DNA of 64,000 bases, taken from positions 17,484,001 through 17,548,000 of the forward strand of contig OZ231128.1 in assembly GCA_965153355.1 (NCBI GenBank). Direction: 5' to 3'. A program made the position numbers and the translations under genes. Under the pieces are notes generated by a model. It saw only the letters and a list, made by a program, of their open reading frames with translations, was not told the origin of the DNA and made no database searches. Source of the DNA: Flaccisagitta enflata (lineage: Eukaryota > Chaetognatha > Sagittoidea > Aphragmophora). Positions 56,898 through 64,000 of the stretch are shown piece after piece; position 1 is the stretch's first letter, and every line of letters begins with the position of its first letter.

Positions 56898-58181
56898 CTA
56901 TCTTGGAAATAAATATACGGACACCTAACCATGATTGTAGCAGCTAGACCTTTAGATTTAATAAAAAAATGATAGCAGATCAACAAACTATAACAAAAAA
57001 TCTTCCATTCAAGACCAAGCAGAGCTCAGGGGCTCAATCCGTTTTCAAATGGCAACGTTATAAAGAAAAATTGTCATTTCATGAAAATTTGATTTGGAGG
57101 ATTTCAATTCAAATCATGAATGGACAATCCACATTGAAAGAGCTCTCAAATTCAAACAAATTGACCAAAATCTTGGCAGCATTAGATCACATTTTTCACA
57201 AATTAATTGATAATTGAAAAAAGTGAAGGCTGCTTTGCTCTAAAATGATCTAACATCAAAAGAAAAAAATACTGATTCAATGATTTTTTGTTGTTTTTTG
57301 AGAAATAAAGGACACACTTATTTTAGTTGAAAAATTCTGAACCAATCCCATTGAAAATCCAAACAGGAGTGGCGCCGCTTGTTTTTCAACTACTCACTTC
57401 TCACGATTCATATGCGCGCTATGCTTAGCTCATTTATGTATTCCCTATTCAATATTCATACCATTTAATAAAATATATCATAAATTAGAGCAACCAAAGC
57501 AGACCCCTGAGAGTCCTTAAAATGGTTGCTGTCAGAACAAAAACATTAAACATATGATAAAACATTAAACGTATGATTTGCTCGATTAACACAAATTCTT
57601 AGTAGATTGGCCCAAATATCACCTGCCGGCTGCCGCAAGATTATCAATAGCAGCCCAAAGGCAGTAGATGGTTAGCGGTACTCGTGCTCTGCTTGAGTAG
57701 TGCGTGATTTAAGTTGAGGGGGAGCAGGGCAGCGGCCACGAAGGAGACGAAGTCCTGTAAAACACAGGGGGAATCTGTCCGTCCATCCGTCCAACCGTCC
57801 AAATCAGTATGGCCCAAATCTATGCAAAAAGGACCAAATGCAAGCATAATGGCCCAAATTCAAGCAAAATGGTCCAAATCTGGTCAAAATCTAGGTATCG
57901 GAGGCCACAATATAGGTCCAAGGGGCCAAAATGATGGACCTCTGGCCAAAAGAAAAACATACTGATTCAATGATTTTTTTGTTGTTTTTTGAGAAATTAA
58001 TGACACACTTATTTTAGTTGAAAAATTCTGAACCAATCCCATTGAAAATCCAAACAGAAGTGCGTAATAGATCAAAATACCATAAAATTGCTAAAAAATG
58101 ATTTATTAGATCATATATTTCATTCAGTGAGTAAAAAGGTTAACTTTACTCCAGCTGTCCGTATATTTATTTCCTAGATAG
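56898..58181. mobile_element. Tc1/mariner-sized element relic with nested insertion
   Basis: A 25-bp end at 56898 (includes GGAAATAAATATACGGAC) is inverted at 58157-58181 with one mismatch. The span is 1,284 bp. It contains an 82-codon frame (56969-57217) with no recognisable domain, the duplicated block 57380-57948, and a 110-bp direct repeat on both sides of that block. The assignment to Tc1/mariner rests on end style and length only. Confidence 0.45.
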
Positions 58182-58182
58182 T

Positions 58183-58810
58183 ACACCGTCTTTAAATCAA
58201 ATTGACTTATAATAAACCTTTATAGCTTGCGAACTACTGGGCAAAAAGTCTTCACACTTTCTGTGTATGTTGGTAATATGCTGCGGTTTTGTTATGCCAA
58301 ATGTTAATAATGAGCTATTGATTGGTGGAAGTGACCACACATTCCACAGCATTGTAAAAATTACCATTTTTATTGTCACATCCATTTTTTCAGGAGCAAT
58401 TCCGTTTAAAAGCTTTTTTATCAGCATGTCATTTCTAAACAAATTGACCTCAAACCCTGGGATTGGTCTCAAAGGATATATGATTAATAGATTATAGGTC
58501 TAATCTGTCACTTGAGACCAATTCCAGGGTTCTTGGTCAATTCGTTTTGAAATGATATACTGATTATGACAGCTTCTATAATTCTATCAGGAGCCGCCCC
58601 TTAAAAAGTTGACTTTGCCTCAAAATGGTAGTTTTTTCAATGATATGCTTACTGTCAACAATCAAGCTATTAATATTGAAATTTTGCAAAACAAAACCGC
58701 AGCATATTGCCAACAAACACTAAAAATTTGAAGACTTTTTACTCAGTAGTTTTCAAGCTATAAAGGTTTACAAAAAGTCAATTCGATTCACAGACGATGT
58801 ATACATAAAT
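58183..58810. repeat. Palindrome, centre near 58500
   Basis: AAACCTTTATAGCTTGC and ATATGCTGCGGTTTTGTT on the left face inverted copies at 58640-58800. The inner arms (CATTTCTAAACAAATTGACC opposite GGTCAATTCGTTTTGAAATG) surround the centre. Confidence 0.75.
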
Positions 58811-59448
58811 AAGGGCTAAATGGGGATTAGGAAAAAAACTTGACATATTCTCTCCCAAGAATGAATTGAAATATTACAAAAATGCTGTACACGTTTTTCA
58901 TTTTATAAGAACATGGATTTTTGAAGTGAGCCTCAGCGTTTTTAGTTTTAGCTCAGTTTTCAGGCTCAAGTGTTCTTAAAATGTTCTTGTTTTTAATAAT
59001 ATAATTTCTTTATAATTATATGTTTATATCATTTTATTACGTAAAAAAGATAGATATTTTTTAAATAATTAATTATCATTTTTAAAAATAATTATCAAAA
59101 TATCATTCATTTTGGGTTTTTCATCTTATTATACTAGTTTTTTGAAAAATATTATTCTTATCTTCAAATCTGAGGCTCAGCATGTTCTTTAGATGTTCTT
59201 ATTTTTGGACCATATTTGAGGCTGATGTTCTTATAAACAATGTTCTTATAAAAAGAAAAGCGTGTATCTAAAAAATATTCTTCCGACGAGTGTACCAACA
59301 CAGCAATGTACAGAGTCGCGTATCCGCGACTAAAAAGCTAGAAACAGAAGACACATTCGCGAGGTGGCGATGCTTGATGTCGTCAATGGCATCTGCGTGA
59401 GGAGCGAAAAAAAAGAACAATCTTATTTCTAACTATGGGTTTACAAAC

Positions 59449-60185
59449 AAGTGACGCGGGGTCACAATATCGTTGCGGACGGGAGGGCAGGGGCATCCAA
59501 ACCCCATCCACACCCCTGCCCACACCCACATACACAATAGTCGCAAAAGCGTTAGGTGGTCAGCAGTACTCGTGCCCTGCTGAGGTAAGTCATGATTGTA
59601 GTTGAGGGTGAGAGCAGGGCAGCGGCCCCAAAGGGGTCGATGACCTATGCTTTCACACAGGGGAAATTTTTCCTTCTTCTCCGTCCACCTCCCTCCTCCG
59701 TCCCTCCCCCAACCTCCAGGCCCATATCTCAGCCTCAAGGCCCATATCCCAGTCTCAAGGCCCAAATCCCAGTCTTAAGGCCCAAATCCCTCGAGGCGAG
59801 GGTTTGGGTCCTGGAGAGGCGTTGGTGGATGCTCAACATGGTCATACTTGATGTTAGATGCATTATAGTATATTTGATACTCACTTTTGTGCAATGAATC
59901 AACTTATACACTTACCGTCCGTATATTTATGGCCAAGATGGTAGAGGCTGGGATATGGGCCTCGAGGCTGAGATATGGGCCTGGAGGTTGAAGGGGGGGG
60001 GGATGATGAAGGAGAAGAAGAAGGAAAAAATTCCCTTCCCCTCTGTGTGAAAGCATAGGTCATCGACCCCTTTGGGGCCGCTGCCCAAAAAGTATCTAAA
60101 ACGCTTGTTTTCACACTTTTCAACTCGATGACCCTAGACCGACGGACAGACAAAGCCTCTTATAGAGTTGTGTGTCCGCAACTAA
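59449..60185. mobile_element. Composite element F with inner hairpin
   Basis: ACAAGTGACGCGGGGTCACA, TTGCGGACGGGAGGGCAGGG; hairpin arm GGGCAGCGGCCCCAAAGGGG (59617) inverted to 60086; minisatellite AGGCCCATATCCCAGCCTCA; then TCTAAAACGCTTGTTTTC, AAAGCCTCTTATAGAGTTG and GTGTCCGCAACTAATAAG. Confidence 0.7.
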
Positions 60186-60634
60186 TAAGAAAACACGGTG
60201 GAAGGTGCATCCACGGCTGTATATACGGCTGGCCAAGTCTAATGCAGGTGGGCAAGGGCAGTGATAAACAAGGCCGGATACATGGCTACCCCAGTCGTGT
60301 GCGGGTAAGAAGGGGCTGTATTTACGGTCACTAGAGCATTTGGACAGGAGCAGTGGGGCCAAAGTGACGGGCGGTCAAAGTGGGGTTTAAAGTCGCGTGG
60401 CACGCGACTAAAAAGACGTTTGAGTGGGAGAAGTGACTGAAAAATTACCCGCAATTGCCAAAAAACAGTGTTACCGACCGAAAATCATCAGTAAATTTAT
60501 AAAAAAAGTGCACAAATCTTCAGTCGCGTGCACCCGACTCTCTGATTCGACCAATTGGCTGTCCGAAATAGAGCTTAAATCAGTGCTTGACACTGTGCTT
60601 CGATCTATCTTTCAATCTAAGCAAGCTTGTTGGT

Positions 60635-60868
60635 AAAAACACGTGCACGCGACTCTAAAACCCGCTCTGTCGGTCGGTTGGTTGGTCGGTCCGTCGGTCG
60701 GTCACGCTTAGCTTTTTTTTCGTCGTTTTACGTCGTTTTATGTCATTTTAAGTTATTCAAAGTCATTTTAAGTCTATTTACATTTAGTCTTCTAGTCTTT
60801 TGGTCTTTTAGTCTTTTAGTCTCATGGTCTTAACAACCGCACGCGACTGTGAGGTGTTGGCCTTTTTT
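60635..60868 (+). mobile_element. GTCGCG-ended element, short copy
   Basis: ACGTGCACGCGACTCTAAAA, CCGCTCTGTCGGTCGGTTGG, AGTCATTTTAAGTC and AGTCTTTTGGTCTTTT units, then CCGCACGCGACTGTGAGG and TGTTGGCC. Confidence 0.7.
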
Positions 60869-61137
60869 CTTAGTTCCGCTTACAAAATATGGTATGACTC
60901 AACTTTTGCTTCATGCCGGTCAAACTGACCTACCTACCATTCATCCAGCCAATTGCCCTATCGATGATCATGGGATAACTTGACTAATTTGTTATCAATT
61001 ATGTAAAAACTTAGTGAGTCTCGGTAAAACTTGGTTGAAATTTGATGTAGGACAAAAATAGAAGACAAAGACAACCGCCATTACTGGTAGTGACATCTAT
61101 TGTCTTCATTATCATAACCTTCATAATCTTTTAGATT

Positions 61138-61896
61138 TTTACGCGACTACACAACCCGCTGTGTCGGTCCATCGGTCAGTTGGTTGGTCAGTTGGTTGGT
61201 CGGTCCCCTTTTTGGGCAGCGGCCCCAAAGGGCCGATGTCCTGTAGGACACAGGGGGGAATTTCCAGACGTCCGTCCTTCCGTCCTTCCGTCCTTCCGTC
61301 CGTCCGTCCCCCCCCCCCCCGAGGACCATCAAGAACCCAAATCAGCACTCTCAGGCCTTTTTTTTTGCCCTCCATGCCCTGAAATAAGCCCTGTCAGACC
61401 TTGGTACAGCTCTCCAGGCTTCAAATCCACCTTAAATCTGTCCTCCAGGCCTCAAATCTGCCCTCCTGACCTCATATTTGATCTCCGGACCTCAAATCTG
61501 CCCTCAAGGCCTCAAACTAGCCTCAAATCTGCCCTCCAGAGCTCAAATCTTCCCTCATGAATTCAAATCTGCCCCAAGACCTCTTTTCAGCCCTCCAGAC
61601 CTCAAATCAGCCATCTGTACCTCAGGACGTCTGGAAATTCCTCCCTGTGTCTTACAGGACATCGGTCCCTAAATGTCGCTGCCCTGCTTTCTTTCCACTT
61701 CTTCACTTGATGACCTCCAAGCAGGGCATCGGGTACCGCTGACCATGTGCGATCCTTGGATGACTAGTTACTATTTTGGCGTTTTTGAGGTTTTTGAGCT
61801 CACTGCTCCTGCCCAAATGCCCAAGTGACCTTCTCTATCACTCTCCCTTCCCATCCATACGCAACTGAGGTATCCATGTATCCGGCCTTGTTTTGG
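61138..61896 (+). mobile_element. Composite element B with inner hairpin
   Basis: A close copy of 30350-31095 in the same module order. Arms are 61214-61273 and 61624-61684 around the same CAGGCCTCAAATCTGCCCTC minisatellite, with a shorter array and a right arm that has begun to diverge (GGTCCCTAAATGTCGCTGCC). Confidence 0.8.
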
Positions 61897-63630
61897 CTTT
61901 CTTGGACGTGGATACAGATGAACTGGAGCTGAAATGGATGTTCTTCTATCCAGTATCCAATCATCCGAAATGACTAGGTAATGAATCAATTGATATTTGA
62001 TAACTGCTTTTCTGAAATTTGTGGTGGATGGACAGACATGTCAATATGTCAATCAGTCCGGAACATGTATGGATGATGATGATAACTCATGCATGCGAAA
62101 ACACCATAAAGATCTAACTCATCTAGATTGAAATCATGTTTTTTGAAAATCTTTTGCAGAAATTATTGGTGATAAAGAAAAACAACATTGTGAGTTACAT
62201 TTTCTTTATTCCAGCATCATAGACTTTTCTTTCAGTCTAGGATCTACATATCTAATATTACAATGTATATGATATACTGTAATTTGATTTTGCTTATTAC
62301 AGATTGTGTGGAACTTAAACCACAATCTGTGGCATCTTCCATTTTATGCAGGTATCATGATATTAGTTTACAACGCAAAATACATACTAGTCTCAAAACT
62401 GTAGCCTTGTAGTTAGATATTCTTTTCATTTCGTTTTTCTTCAAATAACCAATGTATGTCTCTCCATTCATACATGATGAGGAACAAAATAATAAATAAA
62501 CAATTTTTTTCCATGAGCTACAGATTAGATCTTGCAATGAGATATAAGAGATACTTTCCATTGCTGTAAGTCAGTTTTCAATCTCATAACAAGTATATGC
62601 ATTTGCTATTGCTAGATATTCATAACTGAACTACAGGCAATTGGTGTTTATAACAACAATTCACTCAAAACATAGATGTACATAGCAACTGAGTTTTTTA
62701 TGTTATGTGCAATGATCATGGGTAGTCACTACGCCTCTTTCTTTGTTACAATTGTTTATTGTCTCTACATTTGAAATGTTCCACTAACCGAACAAATATC
62801 AAATTCATAATTGTTTGCATAAATACTTTTCTTACTTATCCTATGCTTGCCTCAATGGTTATTGCTATACACATCACAAAGCCTCCATCACTCTCACAAA
62901 GACCCACCAATGCTGCATATGATAACAATAGAATAAATAACATTTCATCTTCAATTGCTTGAAAGATCAGGTCAGCTAATGACTCATTTCTGATCCAATC
63001 AAACAACAAAACATTTCCACCATAACCACATTTTCTTTTTATCAAAGCTAGAATTGATAGTATTCAATTATTTCTATGAAAAGATTCGTTTTAATTTATG
63101 GTTATGGAGGAATATTGCATCAGTTTCAATAAATATAGCAGTTTTTAACAAGGTGTTGGCCTTGTTTTTTTAGGGGGGGGGGTAGGGGGGTTGGTTGAAA
63201 AAAAGTATGTATGTATGTATTTATGAAAGTAGGAGTGGACCACGAGTGGTGCGCCTACTGGTCAGTGAGGGCTCACCAGGCCCTCTTTCGTTTCTTTCAG
63301 TTTGGATATAGTAAGTGACATAGTTCTCCTTATCATTTGGAAAGAAGGCCAAGTAGGCCAACGATGCGTCCTCCATGAGTGAAAGTTGTTTCTGAATGAA
63401 TGAATATTCAAATGAATGAATTATAAAATAAATGAAATAAAGATTTGATCGATTCGGGCTCCTTTCATGATGAAAAAGCCTCAGATTTTATGATTTTAAA
63501 CATGTGCGTGACTGACAGACAGACAGACATGATCGCCTATAGAGATTCCAGGACGTATCAATAAAGTCGTAGAATAGAATTCTATTTTCCCTATAAAACG
63601 ACCACAAATGCCATAAAAAGATATAAGTAC
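61897..63630. other. No gene seen
   Basis: AT-rich sequence with short frames only. A 10-bp G run is at 63172 and a GTAT run at 63207. Confidence 0.5.
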
Positions 63631-63635
63631 TCAAC

Positions 63636-63872
63636 TGTTTCTCCTGTGGACGATGCAATCGGGTTTGGTGTATCCTGGGTTTCTGACGGAGAATCTTGTG
63701 TTGGGGACTTCGGATCCGTCCGCCAGAGCGCACCAGCAGTAACCAATCGATCCGTGGCACTGCAGAGGCGCGTAGTTGCCGTTGGAGTCGCACGTGGGAA
63801 TCACGTGACCAACCATGCCCATGTTAGAGTTACGATCAGCCTCGCTTCTGCGTCGCTCACACTCTGTGTTGC
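63636..63872 (-). CDS. Thyroglobulin type-1 domain exon
   Basis: The exon begins after a CTCTCTTTCAG acceptor supplied by a GA/CT microsatellite and ends before GTTGAG. It is 237 nt with phase 1 on both sides, the classic shuffling module. It encodes one complete Tg1 domain: [15 protein letters not shown], then [16 protein letters not shown], the CWC core ([17 protein letters not shown]) and PDC. Tg1 domains are extracellular and often inhibit cysteine proteases or act in matrix proteins. The parent gene extends off the right edge. No further exon of it is clear between 52.2 and 63.6 kb on this strand. It is not part of the PAN gene, whose own signal peptide lies downstream at 52167. Confidence 0.8.
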
Positions 63873-63874
63873 CT

Positions 63875-63875
<1 letters not shown>

Positions 63876-63920
<45 letters not shown>
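63876..63920. repeat. (GA)n array at the Tg1 exon acceptor
   Basis: Read on the minus strand the array is CT and serves as the pyrimidine tract of the exon starting at 63872. Confidence 0.9.
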
Positions 63921-63923
<3 letters not shown>

Positions 63924-64000
63924 ACACAGTCATACAATCGAAGACAATCGAGAAAGTAAATTTATCAATAACAAGTAATTGCTACAATTTTTTGTAATTT

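Noticed and set aside
56969-57217. 82-codon forward frame as a transposase
   Set aside because: No DDE/D or helix-turn-helix motif can be recognised, so it is kept only as part of the relic.
62836-63045. Reverse frame with CGYGGNVLLF, faintly Kunitz-like
   Set aside because: The cysteine pattern of a Kunitz domain is absent and there are no clear splice borders.

Overview
The window reads as nuclear DNA of an invertebrate animal. Genes are split by canonical GT-AG introns, gene density is low, and well over half of the sequence is microsatellite, minisatellite, fold-back palindrome or dispersed repeat. The peptide from the one strongly conserved gene, eIF4G2/NAT1/DAP5, looks closer to what I remember of arthropod NAT1 than of vertebrate DAP5 (for example FEKALDEPKYSS). 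An arthropod such as a crustacean is therefore my best guess, but this is inference.

Layout. 0-10 kb holds no gene I can support, only dispersed repeats, three large palindromes and TTTC/CT arrays. 10.9-11.2 kb (+) is a two-exon gene for a 54-residue secreted basic peptide. 12.2-14.1 kb (-) holds four exons of a rhodopsin-type GPCR (N-terminus through TM4); TM5-7 were not found. 15.35 kb (+) is an isolated BSDC1-like exon. 17.6-20.9 kb is AAG, GA, TTG and other arrays. 21.36-23.65 kb is a 71-bp minisatellite that runs into the 3' end of a two-exon DDE-like transposase gene (23.6-26.1 kb, -). 28.65-37.98 kb (+) carries eight consecutive exons of eIF4G2: the end of the N-terminal region, the whole MIF4G domain and part of the linker. 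The MA3 and W2 exons do not appear before the window ends.

41.4-52.2 kb (-) is a complete gene, readable from signal peptide to stop, for a mosaic type I membrane protein of about 1,669 residues: signal peptide, PAN/apple-like domain, furin-like RRKR, Ser/Asp/Arg-rich repeats, Thr-rich mucin-like stalk, long coiled coil with tandemly duplicated exons, Gly/Pro region, one TM helix and a short tail. It lies downstream of the last visible eIF4G2 exon on the opposite strand, so it is nested in an eIF4G2 intron unless eIF4G2 is truncated. 52.8-63.6 kb is repeats plus a Tc1/mariner-sized relic. 63.64-63.87 kb (-) is one thyroglobulin type-1 exon of another gene.

The repeats have their own logic. 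One modular non-autonomous family recurs throughout, with ends carrying GTCGCG palindromes, a GTCC/GGTC-rich block, and an inner hairpin (GGGCAGCGGCCCC plus its inverted partner) bracketing a different minisatellite in each copy. Most long open frames in the window are products of these arrays and are not genes.
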